A DNA stretch of 64,000 nucleotides from Candidatus Accumulibacter sp. ACC003 (GTDB lineage Bacteria; Pseudomonadota; Gammaproteobacteria; Burkholderiales; Rhodocyclaceae): NCBI RefSeq assembly GCF_907163085.1, contig NZ_CAJQTX010000001.1:699001-763000 (forward strand), read 5' to 3'. Position 1 is the first letter of the stretch. Each line of letters starts with the position of its first letter. This document shows positions 34,583-47,116 of the stretch, one piece after another. A program made the translations under genes and the position numbers. The notes beneath the pieces were generated by a model, which ran no database searches, was not told the DNA's origin, and saw nothing but the letters and a program-made list of their open reading frames with translations.

Positions 34583-37356
34583 ATGATCGATCACCCGCCA
34601 CGTGTCTTCATCAGCTATTCCCAGGAATCCGACGAGCATTCGGCGTGGGTGCTCGCTCTCGCCAACAGGCTGCGTGCCGAAGGTGTCGAGGCGCTCATCG
34701 ACCGCTACTTCTCCTGGCCGGAGAAAGGCTGGCGCCCGTGGATGAACGAGCAGATCGAGCTGGCCGATTGGGTGCTCGTCGTGTGCACCGACGAGTATCG
34801 CAAACGATTCGACGGCAATGCCGCAGCCGGCAGCGGCCGCGGCGTTCGCTGGGAATCGCAGCACATCACGCAGGCGCTCTACGACGCCAAGTTCAGCAAC
34901 AAGCGCTTCGTCCCCGTGTTGCCACCGGCCGGCGACGAGCGCTTCATCCCGCTGCCGCTGCAGGACTACCGCAGTTTCAGGCTCGACGATCAATACGACG
35001 ACCTCTACCGCCTGCTCACCGACCAGCCAGCGACGCCGGCCCCGACCCTCGGCAAGCGGCGCCACCTGCCGCCGCTGCCGGTACCCGTGCCGGCGAGTGC
35101 CGAGCCGGCTGCGCGCGATCAAACGCCGCCGCAGGACATCGCCAACCCCTATCCCGGACTCGCCGCATTCAAGCCCGAGGACTGCCGCTTCTTCTTCGGC
35201 CGGGCAGACGACACGACACGGGTGCTCGAGCGTCTCGAACAAAGCCGTTTCGTCAGCGTCGTCGGCGGTTCGGGAACCGGCAAGTCGTCGCTGGTCGCCG
35301 CCGGCGTCGTTCCGGCGTTGCGCGAACGCAAGGGGCGGCTAATCTATCTGCGCTTCAAGCCGCAGGCCGATCCCTTCCGGCAACTCGCCGAGACGCTCGA
35401 TCGCGCCCTGCCTGAAGAGCGCCTGCCGCTGGGCAAGGCGCGCGTCGAGCGCCTAATGCAGGAACTCGATAGCGACCCGGAAAAGGCCGTCGCCAAGGCC
35501 TTGGCAAAGCTGCAGGCAGTGCTCGTTCCGGTGATGATCTTCGTCGACCAGTTTGAGAGCTGTTCACGCAGACGCCGTCCGAGACCGCGCAAGGCTTCCG
35601 CGCGCTGTTCGCGGCGCTGCGCGGCCAGCCGTCGGTCATTCTGCTGCTGACGCTGCGCAGCGAATTCATGCACCGCCTGATGGACTGGCTCGGCGGCGAA
35701 GAATTCGCCGCTTCGCTCGTTCCGCTCGAGGCGATCAGCGACGAAACGCGACTGCGCGAGATCATCGTTCGCCCGGCCAGCGACAGCGGCGTTGCCGTGC
35801 AGCCGGAACTGCTCGCCGAGCTGTTGCCCGCGGCGCACGAGATGGCCGGCGCGCTGCCCCTGCTGGCGCTGACGCTGTCGCAGTTGTTCGCGCGGCGCGA
35901 CCCCGCCAGTGGTCTGACGCTCGCCGGCTACCAGAGCATGGGCGGGCTGCCGAAGATCGTCGAGAGCGCGGCGGCCGGAATCGACCAGGAGATCGACGAC
36001 GACCCGCTGCTGGCCGAAGCGTGCGAGCGTCTGTTTGCCGAGCTGGCGACGGTCATCGACGAGCTGCCGACCCGGCGCACGGCCGCGGTCGAGCCCTTGC
36101 GCGCCGACACCAGGGTCAGCGTGCTGGTCGATTCCCTGCGCGCGCAGGGCTTGCTCGCCGATCCCGACGAGCGACACGTCGAACTCGCGCACGAGACGCT
36201 GCTCAAGCACTGGCCGCGCCTGCGCGAGTGGTGCAAGCGCTACGCAGACAAGCTGGCCTTGCGTCGCCAGGCCGAGCAGGCGGCCGGCGACTGGCAGAAG
36301 GCCAGAACCCGAGAGGAGGAATCCGGACAGGCGTTGGCGGTCCGCCATAGCGACCTCCTGCGCTGGACATGGGAGCGCCAGAAGCCCGCGCTGCTGGCGC
36401 TGCTGGCGCTGAGTCCGCAGCTGAGCGTGCAGCATTACGCCGACTTCGCCGACGCCGGCATCGACGCCTGGCGCGCGCTGCAAGCGGTGCTGAGCGAGCC
36501 GTTACGGAGCTTTCTCGCACCCGAACCGCTGCGCCTTCTCGACGAACTTCGCTCCGACGACACGCCGCAGCAGCGCCGCGAGGAGATCGGCCTGCGCCTC
36601 AACCAAATGGGCGATGCGCGCCGTGGCGTCGGCGTCGACGCCGCAGGGCTGCCCGACCTCGTCTGGGTCGAGATCCCGGCGAGCCAGGTGAACCTGGAAA
36701 CGGAGCCGCTCGAGACCGTCCCGGTCCACACTTTCCGGATCGCCAGGTATCCGATCACCTGGCAGCAATATCGCGCTTTCGTCGATGCCGCCGATGGCTA
36801 TTATGATCCACGCTGGTGGAACGGGCTCAAGCACGAAGATCAGCCGGGCGCCGATCGCTGGGCTTTTGCCAGCTACCCGGCGATAAATGTCTCGTGGTAC
36901 GACGCACTTGCTTTCTGCCGCTGGTTGAGCAAGCGCTTGGCGCTGGCCGAAGGAGAGGTCGTCCGCCTGCCGACTGAATGGGAGTGGCAATGGGTGGCGC
37001 AGGCAGGCACTCAGGCGCAGAAGTACCCCTGGCGCGGCGAGTGGAACACGATGCGCGCCAACAGTAACGAAAGCGGCATTGGCAGGACGACTGCCGTGGG
37101 CATGTATCCCCCGGGTGCACCCGATTGCTGGCCGGTCCTGGATCTGGCCGGCAACGTCAGGGAATGGTGCCTCAACCCGCATAAGAAGCCTGGCAGGGCA
37201 TACGTGTCCCGCTTGCTGCGCGGCGGTTCGTGGAGCGACAGCCCGTGGGACTGCCTCTCCACGAACCGCAAGGACGACGCTCCGTTCTTGCGCAACAACT
37301 TCATCGGCTTCCGGGTGTGTCGTGGTGCCCCCATCGAACCGCCGCAGCGCCGCTGA
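34583..37356 (+). pseudogene. SEFIR-STAND ATPase-FGE protein with 1-nt frameshift
   Basis: Restoring one base gives 924 residues. Order: SEFIR domain (about 5-135: RVFISYSQESDEHS, EKGWRPWMNEQIELADWVLVVCTDEY, GVRWESQHI); proline linker; STAND NTPase with Walker A GSGTGKSS (229-236) and Walker B MIFVDQFE; helical region with LRSEFMHRLMDWLG and HVELAHETLLKHWPRL; then a C-terminal FGE/sulfatase-modifying-type module (WVEIPASQVNLE… to GFRVCRG). In frame 1 the sequence reads VDQFES… and stops; homologues continue VDQFEELFTQTP, so one G is missing at about 35555-35558. It may be a real mutation or a sequencing error. The C-terminus has the layout of DGR target proteins. Close paralogue of 50424-52739. 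Confidence 0.85.
37217..37320 (+). other. Candidate DGR-type variable region in FGE module
   Basis: The last 35 codons encode RGGSWSDSPWDCLSTNRK… to …NNFIGFRV, the terminal strands of the C-type-lectin-like FGE fold, which is where diversity-generating retroelements write their variation. The two paralogues in the window are strongly different at exactly the residues between GGSW and GFR while the frame around them is kept. Several variable codons are NNC types compatible with AAC in a template. Confidence 0.5.
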
Positions 37357-37430
37357 ACGCTGTTCTGGCCAAGCGCTGATCACTGCGCTGGGCGGCGTGC
37401 AGCGGCGCCGGCGATTATTTTCCCGCCTGG

Positions 37431-37679
37431 TCATGACTCACGTCGCGGTACGTCGCTGGGTTTGAGGACGAATGGCGCCAGCACGTGCTGGCGCAGGCCA
37501 CACGAGTCGGCGTGCCGCACGTGATTGATCCAGCCGCGCACGCCGGCGTCGAACTCGGCGAAGGGGATCGTGCCAGCCTGGTAGGCTTTGTAACGCTCGC
37601 CGAGTCGGCGTGTCGCGTAGCGCACCTTGCGCGCCTTGACCAGACCGTAATCGGGATAAACCGGGAAGGCCATACACAC
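37431..37679 (-). pseudogene. Reverse transcriptase C-terminal fragment
   Basis: An 82-codon frame reads VYPDYGLVKARKVRYATRRLGERYKAY…FAEFDAGVRGWINHVRHADSCGLRQHVL. The pattern V-x-P-x-x-x-L-x-x-x-x-VR-x-x-x-RRL followed by W-x-x-H-x-x-HAD-x-x-GLR is that of the thumb/C-terminal end of group-II-like and DGR-type reverse transcriptases. The catalytic palm with YADD/YxDD is absent, and upstream sequence in all frames is unrelated. It is a truncated gene. It lies on the same strand as, and downstream of, the TIR-STAND-FGE gene (37824-40658), the place where a DGR reverse transcriptase is normally found. Confidence 0.72.
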
Positions 37680-37724
37680 TCAGATCATATCTGGAAAAAT
37701 AAAGGCATATGTCGGCGGCACGAC

Positions 37725-37793
37725 GGCTCTTGGGACGAGCGCCACGACGTTGCCGGTTCCGCTTCGCGGAGCTGTCAGCAAACAGCAAACTAG
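37725..37793 (+). other. Isolated variable-region-like fragment
   Basis: Read on the plus strand, the segment encodes HDGSWDERHDVAGSASRSCQ, with GSW and SASR at the same spacing (8 residues between W and SA) as in the FGE C-terminus of the 50424-52739 protein (GSW…SAKR). The frame stops soon after and the FGE body is absent upstream. It could be a remnant of a template repeat or of a deleted FGE gene end. The similarity is short, so this is tentative. Confidence 0.35.
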
Positions 37794-37823
37794 CCGTTCA
37801 GGGGACAGTGCGCCAGAGATCCT

Positions 37824-40658
37824 CTATTCGATGGAGGATTCACACAATGGCCGAAAGCCAACACTAGGGTAGGCACTGTTTGGGCCGTGGTCGTCGCGGG
37901 CGGCCGAGCGCGCGTAGTCGGCGCGAGTTTCCCAGGACCCACCGCGCACAACCATGGGTTGACTCTCTTCGGGGACGACACACCTCTGCTCATTCCCGTC
38001 AAACTGCTCGCGCCACAGGGAGCAGGTCCACTCCCACACGTTGCCCGAGGTGTCGTGGAGGCCAAACGAGTTGCCTGGAAAACTCCCTACTGGGGCCGAT
38101 TGGTCGTCTCCGCCCGTACTGCTGCACTTCCCGCATTTTGCAAAGCTTCCCTCCTTGTCACCCCCGCTTCGGGGGATGTCATCGCCCCAGGGATACGCCG
38201 TGCTCCTGTTTTCTTTCCCTCGTGCAGCATGTTCCCACTCGGCTTCGCTCGGCAAACGGCAGGTCTTCTTGATGTGCTTACCAAGCCATTCGGTGTATGC
38301 CCTTGCCTCGTGCCATTTGACATTCACTACTGGGCGCGTCCCACGTCCGCCCTTGCCCGTGGTGGGATAGGCCACATCGCTCTCATCTGCGCGATGCGTC
38401 TCCCAGACGTAGTAGTCGAACTGTTCGTAGGTCACTTCATGCTTGGCCAGGCTGAAGCCGTGGCGGATCTCGATGTGTATCCCAGGAACACCAAAGTACG
38501 GCCAGTCCTTTTTATCAAGTTCCTTCACGAACTTTTTATTCTGCTCGCCCATGTCGAGCGAACCCGCGGAGATGGGCACCAACTCGGGAACAGGGGCATA
38601 GCCCAGACGAAAGCGTTGGTGCAGTACCATATAGTCCACGGGCAAGCTGTGCTTCCGCGTCCATAGGTATGACTCTCCGACAAAGGCGAACAGCAGCGCC
38701 AGCAGTAGAAACTGCCCCCGCGCCTTCCAGCGACTCCAATACACGAAGCGCTCGTCGTCGCTGCCCGCGGCCACCCGCAGGCGCCGGTAGCGCCAGAGAT
38801 CGTGCCAGCCGGCCAGGTTCCACCAGCGACCGACGGCGTGACTCTTGCCCCACTGCTCGGCCTGAAACCGGAGCTGCTGGCGAAGCATGGGACGATCGCG
38901 GTTGTTCTCGATGTAGTCGTAAAGCGTCGGCCAGTAGCCGATCGCCTTGCCGGTCTGCTCGTCCTTGCTGCGGGCGCGGATCAGCGTCTCGTGAATCAGG
39001 TCGACGTATTGGCGCTTGTCCTCTTCGCTCTCCTTGCTGATCGTGATCAGCCTCAACGCGCCGGTGTGGGCCTGCGCGGGCGCATCGGCACGGCGCTCAC
39101 CGGAAAGCAGTTGCAGCACGCGCTCGCCGACCTCCCGCTTGCCGTCACCGGCAAGCATCACCGCCTCTTCGCGGGGGATGCGCTGGCGCGTGTGGCGGCC
39201 TTCGTCGTTGATACGCGTCAGGAGGAGGAGCAGTTCGAGTGCCGCCTGTCGGCCCTTGCTGACTTGCCCGTCGATACGCGCCAGCAACTCGTCGGCCTGC
39301 GTGCTGAGCATACCGGCGATGCCTTTCAACTGGAGGTAGCGCTCGCCGCTGAGGGTCTTGCTCTGGCCCGGCTGCCAGAGCGTGAACAGCGCGTTCTCGA
39401 CCAGCGGCAAGGCGCCAAGCTCGTCGCGGGCATCCTCGAGGATCGCCGCTTTGACCTCGTTGACGTCGAGACCGGCGAGCCGCGCGGGCTGCTCGATGAT
39501 TTCGCGCAGGCCATGCTCGGAGATAGTCGGCAGGAAGTAGCGCTTGCAGTGGCTGTTGTAGATCGCCTGCAGGCGCGGTAGTTGTTCGAAGCGGTCGAGG
39601 AAGTCGGCGCGCACGGTGCTGATCAGGAACAGCGGGCACTCGGCGTCCTGCAGGGCGTTGGCCAGCAGGGCGTCGAACTGCTTGCTGGCTGCCGTTTTGG
39701 CGAAGGTGAACAGTTCTTCGAACTGGTCGACGATCAGCAGGAACGCCGTTTGCTCTGCCTTGAAATCACGCAGGGCGAATGCCAGGGCGCGCTCGTCGCG
39801 CTCGAAAAGCTGTTGCCGGGCGAGCATGTGGGGCTCGCGGTGGTCGGTAATCAGCCCGTGCTCGAGGACTTCGACCAGCAGGGACAACGGGTCCTGGCCC
39901 GGCATCATCGGACCGAGAATGATCCAGCGCTCGAAGCCGGTGCGCGCCCACAACGCGCCCTGTTCGATCATCGGCAGCATGCCGGCGTTGACCAGCGACG
40001 ACTTGCCGGTGCCGCTGTTGCCCTCGATTTGCAGCCAGCGGCAATAAGCGCCGCCGCCACCGCCGCGCAGGCCTTCAGGGTTGGCCTGCTGCTGGTCGCC
40101 GAGGCAGGCGAGCGCTTCGAGGGTTTCCCGCCGGCGCCCGAAGAACAGCCGGGAATCCTTGCTGGTGAAGGCGTTGAGTCCGACGAAGGGGCAATCCTCG
40201 ATGGCTGGCGGGGAATCCAGGCGGATGGCGTGCTTGCGGATGGCGTCAGTCAGGCCCGCAGGCAGCGCCTCCGAAGGTGTCCAGCGGGCGGCCTGGAACA
40301 GCGCCAGAAGCGGTGGCAGCGTTTCCGGCAGTGCTTCTTCGAGCAGGATCGGGAAGATCGGCAGGCGGTCTTCGTCTTTCTCGGGCGACAGGTTACGGAT
40401 CAGCGCGACCTGCACCTCGGCACCGACCCAGCGCCGCACGCCATCGCGCCCGGCGAGCACGACGAACGCCGAGCAGCCCTGCAGGACCTCCTGCAGACGC
40501 CCCAGCCAGCGGTCACCGACACGCAGTGATTCGTCAGCCATGAAGACACTCAGCTGGTCCATTTCGAGCTTCATGCGCAAGTCGTTCGCCGCGCCCTGGT
40601 CCGCGCGGTTGTAGCTGAGGAAGACGAGTTCGGTCGCTTGCGGGCTGGCTGTCGGCAC
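37824..40658 (-). CDS. TIR-STAND ATPase-FGE protein
   Basis: A 944-residue intact protein. Order: TIR domain (about 9-145: LVFLSYNRADQGAANDLRMKLE, RWVGAEVQVAL with W77 and E81 in the TIR NADase-type position); linker with PFVGLNAFTSKDSRLFFGR; STAND NTPase with Walker A GNSGTGKSS (213-221) and Walker B LLIVDQFEELF; helical arm region ending in a membrane-helix-like segment (QFLLLALLFAFVGESYLW); FGE-type module (RLGYAPVPELVPISAGSLDMGEQ… to VVRGGSWETRADYARSAARDDH…SVGFRPLC). Catalytic FGE cysteines are absent. TIR-STAND proteins act as threat sensors that trigger NAD depletion or similar responses; the FGE end is a likely ligand-binding face. Confidence 0.86.
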   Translation of the reverse strand: MPTASPQATELVFLSYNRADQGAANDLRMKLEMDQLSVFMADESLRVGDRWLGRLQEVLQGCSAFVVLAGRDGVRRWVGAEVQVALIRNLSPEKDEDRLPIFPILLEEALPETLPPLLALFQAARWTPSEALPAGLTDAIRKHAIRLDSPPAIEDCPFVGLNAFTSKDSRLFFGRRRETLEALACLGDQQQANPEGLRGGGGGAYCRWLQIEGNSGTGKSSLVNAGMLPMIEQGALWARTGFERWIILGPMMPGQDPLSLLVEVLEHGLITDHREPHMLARQQLFERDERALAFALRDFKAEQTAFLLIVDQFEELFTFAKTAASKQFDALLANALQDAECPLFLISTVRADFLDRFEQLPRLQAIYNSHCKRYFLPTISEHGLREIIEQPARLAGLDVNEVKAAILEDARDELGALPLVENALFTLWQPGQSKTLSGERYLQLKGIAGMLSTQADELLARIDGQVSKGRQAALELLLLLTRINDEGRHTRQRIPREEAVMLAGDGKREVGERVLQLLSGERRADAPAQAHTGALRLITISKESEEDKRQYVDLIHETLIRARSKDEQTGKAIGYWPTLYDYIENNRDRPMLRQQLRFQAEQWGKSHAVGRWWNLAGWHDLWRYRRLRVAAGSDDERFVYWSRWKARGQFLLLALLFAFVGESYLWTRKHSLPVDYMVLHQRFRLGYAPVPELVPISAGSLDMGEQNKKFVKELDKKDWPYFGVPGIHIEIRHGFSLAKHEVTYEQFDYYVWETHRADESDVAYPTTGKGGRGTRPVVNVKWHEARAYTEWLGKHIKKTCRLPSEAEWEHAARGKENRSTAYPWGDDIPRSGGDKEGSFAKCGKCSSTGGDDQSAPVGSFPGNSFGLHDTSGNVWEWTCSLWREQFDGNEQRCVVPEESQPMVVRGGSWETRADYARSAARDDHGPNSAYPSVGFRPLCESSIE

Positions 40659-40888
40659 GTGTCACCTTTCCCGATCGAGCAGCATGGCATGCTGCGGGCG
40701 TGTCCGGGGAATTCTAACAGCCGCAGAGTCTTGCAGCCTGCCTTCGGTAGCACGGGCGCAGAAGCTGGCGCGGAGAACGCGCCGTCCCGACAGCAGCCGA
40801 GGACATGCGAGAGGGTCTCGAACCGGCGGACGAACTCGCCGCACAAGGCAGCGGCAACCGGTAAGGGGAGGGCGAGCGCACAGACGCG

Positions 40889-40914
40889 AAAAAGCCGCCC
40901 TCGGGCGGCTTTTT
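40889..40914 (-). terminator. Rho-independent terminator downstream of tRNA-Val
   Basis: AAAAAGCCGCCC TC GGGCGGCTTTTT is a perfect stem with U-tracts on both strands, so it can act in either direction; it lies 33 bp past the tRNA-Val 3' end on the minus strand. Confidence 0.88.
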
Positions 40915-40946
40915 CTTACTTCATCTACCTGAACTTCCAAGAATTC

Positions 40947-41023
40947 TGGTAGGCGCGATTGGAATCGAACCAACGACCCCCACCATGTCAAGGTGGTGCT
41001 CTAACCATCTGAGCTACGCGCCT
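40947..41023 (-). tRNA. tRNA-Val (GAC)
   Basis: A 77-nt cloverleaf on the minus strand: acceptor AGGCGCG pairs with CGCGCCT, D-arm AGCTCAGATGGTTAGAGC, anticodon stem-loop ACCACC-TTGACAT-GGTGG with GAC, T-arm GTTGG-TTCGATT-CCAAT, discriminator A and encoded CCA. Confidence 0.96.
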
Positions 41024-41185
41024 TCGTCAAAGTCAGTGCTGCTGGACTTCAAGGAAGTGCGCATTATACGGTGCCAAAAATCGAAGTCAAGCACCGATGT
41101 CGCTTCATTGCCATGGTGAGCAAACGCCCGCCACGTAGGAGTCCGGTTTATCGGGCGATTTCAGCCCAGGCGCAGCGCTCGAAGC

Positions 41186-41805
41186 TCACTCGCCAATCAC
41201 GTCGGTATTGGCCGGCGGTGTGAAGCGGAACAGCGCGGGGGCGAGTTGCGGGTTGCGCTCGACGTGTGCAAAGAGCAGTGAGCTGGTCTGGCCGAGGCTG
41301 TCGAGCAGTTCCATCGCCGTCAGATCCTTGCCCGAGAAGCCGAGGCGAACCTTTTCAAAACCGCTGTCGGGCGCCTTGGGAGTCGCTTCCACCCATTCGA
41401 GGCCGTCGCGTTCGCCGGCTTCGCGCAGCGTGAAATCCTTTTCGATGCGGCTGTCGCCGGCGAGCAGGGCGGCGGGCGTGCCGCCGAGTGCGGCGCCGAC
41501 CTTTCTGACCGTGACCTGGCGCAGATCTGGGTCGTAGATCCAGATCTTCTCGCCGTCGCCGACGAGCAGCTGCGCGTAGGGTTTGTCGATCTGCCAGCGG
41601 AACTTGCCCGGCCGCGAGATGATCATCACGCCGCTCGACACCTGCGGCTTGCGGCCGTTTCGGGCGATGACCGTCTGCGTGAAATCGGCGCGAACGGTAC
41701 GCGTCGAGTCGAGAAAGCTGTGCAAGCGCTCGATCGCTCCGGCCGCCGCTGTCTGGGCGGCGAGCAGGCAGGCTGCCGCGAACAGCGCGCGCCACACGCG
41801 GCGCG

Positions 41806-41809
<4 letters not shown>
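41186..41809 (-). CDS. lolA: Outer-membrane lipoprotein chaperone LolA
   Basis: A 207-residue periplasmic protein with a Sec signal ([18 protein letters not shown]). It carries outer-membrane lipoproteins from LolCDE to LolB. Family features: [65 protein letters not shown] in part, and [15 protein letters not shown]. The ATG overlaps the ftsK stop (ATGA), the usual ftsK-lolA order. Confidence 0.95.
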
Positions 41810-44190
<2,381 letters not shown>

Positions 44191-44210
44191 CGGGACAATC
44201 GCAGTCGGTT

Positions 44211-44921
44211 CTAGGCCCTGGCCGCGGCAGCGCCCGGCGAGGCAACACGCTTTTCGAGGATGACGATGCGACCGTCCTCGACGCGGAAGTAGCCCTGGGT
44301 TTCGAGGTCCTTCATCACCCGGCTGACCATCTCGCGCGAGGCACCGATCATCTTGGCGATATCCTGTTTGGTCAGGCGGCGGCGGATGACGCGCTCACCA
44401 TGATCGTCTTCGGAGAAATCGATCAGCAGCTTGGCGACGCGGCCGTAGACGTCCATCAGCGCCAGACTCTCGATATTGCGGTCGGCTTCGCGCAAGCGCT
44501 GCACCAGGCTCTTCATGATGTTCAGGCAGAGATCGAAGTTTTCGGCCAGGCAGCGCTTGAAGTCGTTCTTGGTGATCACCAGTAACTCGCAGGTCTCGGT
44601 AGCCATCACGTCGGCCGAGCGCGGACTGCCGTCGATCAGACCCATTTCGCCAAAGAACTCGCCGGGACCGAGCAAGGTCAGGATCACCTCGCGTCCCTCT
44701 TCGTCGCTGTTCAGAACCTTGGCGCCGCCACTGATCAGCACGTACAGCGAATCGGTGCTGTCGCCGGCACGAACGATCGTCGTCTGGCGCGTCACACGGC
44801 GATGAAAGGCGACCTTGGCGATCTGCTCCAACTGGCTGTCCGGGACGCCGGCAAAGATCGGAATGCTGTGAAGCAAGGTCAGGCTTGGACCCCGCCTGGG
44901 TTGCTCGACGTCGCTGTTCAT
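44211..44921 (-). CDS. Crp/Fnr family transcriptional regulator
   Basis: A 236-residue regulator; the ATG at 44921 ([13 protein letters not shown]) has AAGGA 8 nt upstream. N-terminal cyclic-nucleotide-binding fold (about 15-130: [53 protein letters not shown] in part), long dimer helix, C-terminal HTH ([31 protein letters not shown]). The binding pocket has [13 protein letters not shown], like Crp proteins that bind cyclic nucleotides; no FNR-type cysteine cluster is present, so it is not an oxygen-sensing FNR. Targets are unknown. Divergent from trxB. Confidence 0.9.
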   Translation of the reverse strand: MNSDVEQPRRGPSLTLLHSIPIFAGVPDSQLEQIAKVAFHRRVTRQTTIVRAGDSTDSLYVLISGGAKVLNSDEEGREVILTLLGPGEFFGEMGLIDGSPRSADVMATETCELLVITKNDFKRCLAENFDLCLNIMKSLVQRLREADRNIESLALMDVYGRVAKLLIDFSEDDHGERVIRRRLTKQDIAKMIGASREMVSRVMKDLETQGYFRVEDGRIVILEKRVASPGAAAARA

Positions 44922-45046
44922 GAGGCATTCCTTCATCAAGTGAAGTTATTTCTATCAATGGCTTGGGCGGCAATTATAAGGCACTTTGCGCGTTTTAAAA
45001 GCAAAGCCGGCACAAAGTTGCTGGCGGAGCAGCCGACGTTGCCGGT

Positions 45047-46044
<998 letters not shown>

Positions 46045-46121
46045 GCGCCAGAGGCCTTTGCCGTCGCTCAGCGTCAGCGGCAGGGGCTTTCTTGCCGCTG
46101 ACATGAACAGGGCTTTCCGTG

Positions 46122-46682
46122 ATGACCCAGCGACAGCGACCAAGCGCCGAGGATCTGGCTGCTTTTCTGGCGGCGGTCGACGGCGCGACGCCGCTCGCCC
46201 AGCCCGACCGGGTTCGCTTCGAAACGCCAAAACCGAGCCCCCGGCCGCGCCAGCGCGAACTCGACGAAGCCGCGGTGATCGGCGAACTGCTGCACACGCC
46301 GCAGACAATCGACGACTGGCTCGACCTCGGCGGCGCCGATTCCTTCCTGCGCAGCGGCTTGCCGCGGGTAGTGCTGCGCGACCTGCGGCGCGGCCGCTGG
46401 AGCATTCAGGACCATGTCGACCTGCACGGCATGAACCGCCACGAGGCGCACGAGCAGGTGGCGCATTTCCTCGCCGACTCGCTGGCCGCCGGCAAGCGCT
46501 GCCTGCGCATCGTGCACGGTCGCGGTAACGGCTCGCCTGGTCGGGAAGCGATCCTCCGCCAGTTGGTCAAGGTCTGGCTGGCTCGCTGCAAGGATGTCCT
46601 GGCTTTCTGCCACCCACCGCTCAGCGACGGCGGCGATGGTGCGCTGTGGGTCTTGCTGAAAGGTGGCGGCAAGCCGCGCTAA
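46122..46682 (+). CDS. Smr domain protein (SmrA-like)
   Basis: A 186-residue protein with an N-terminal helical part and a C-terminal Smr domain (about 95-180): DLHGMNRHEAHEQVAHFL with the DLHG motif, CLRIVHGRGNGSPG with HGRG, and VLAFCHPPLSDGGDGALWVLLK. Smr domains are nickase or RNA endonuclease folds related to MutS2, linked to ribosome rescue or DNA repair. ATG 46122 directly follows an alternative GTG. It sits downstream of trxB, 77 bp away, and may be cotranscribed. Confidence 0.9.
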   Translation: MTQRQRPSAEDLAAFLAAVDGATPLAQPDRVRFETPKPSPRPRQRELDEAAVIGELLHTPQTIDDWLDLGGADSFLRSGLPRVVLRDLRRGRWSIQDHVDLHGMNRHEAHEQVAHFLADSLAAGKRCLRIVHGRGNGSPGREAILRQLVKVWLARCKDVLAFCHPPLSDGGDGALWVLLKGGGKPR

Positions 46683-46703
46683 GTGGCCGCGCGGCGGCAG
46701 CGT

Positions 46704-47090
<387 letters not shown>

Positions 47091-47116
47091 TCATCGATAA
47101 ACGATCGCTACGACGA

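Noticed and set aside
37431-37679. Complete small gene or retron reverse transcriptase
   Set aside because: Only the C-terminal end of an RT is present; there is no palm domain, no msr/msd RNA and no full-length frame.
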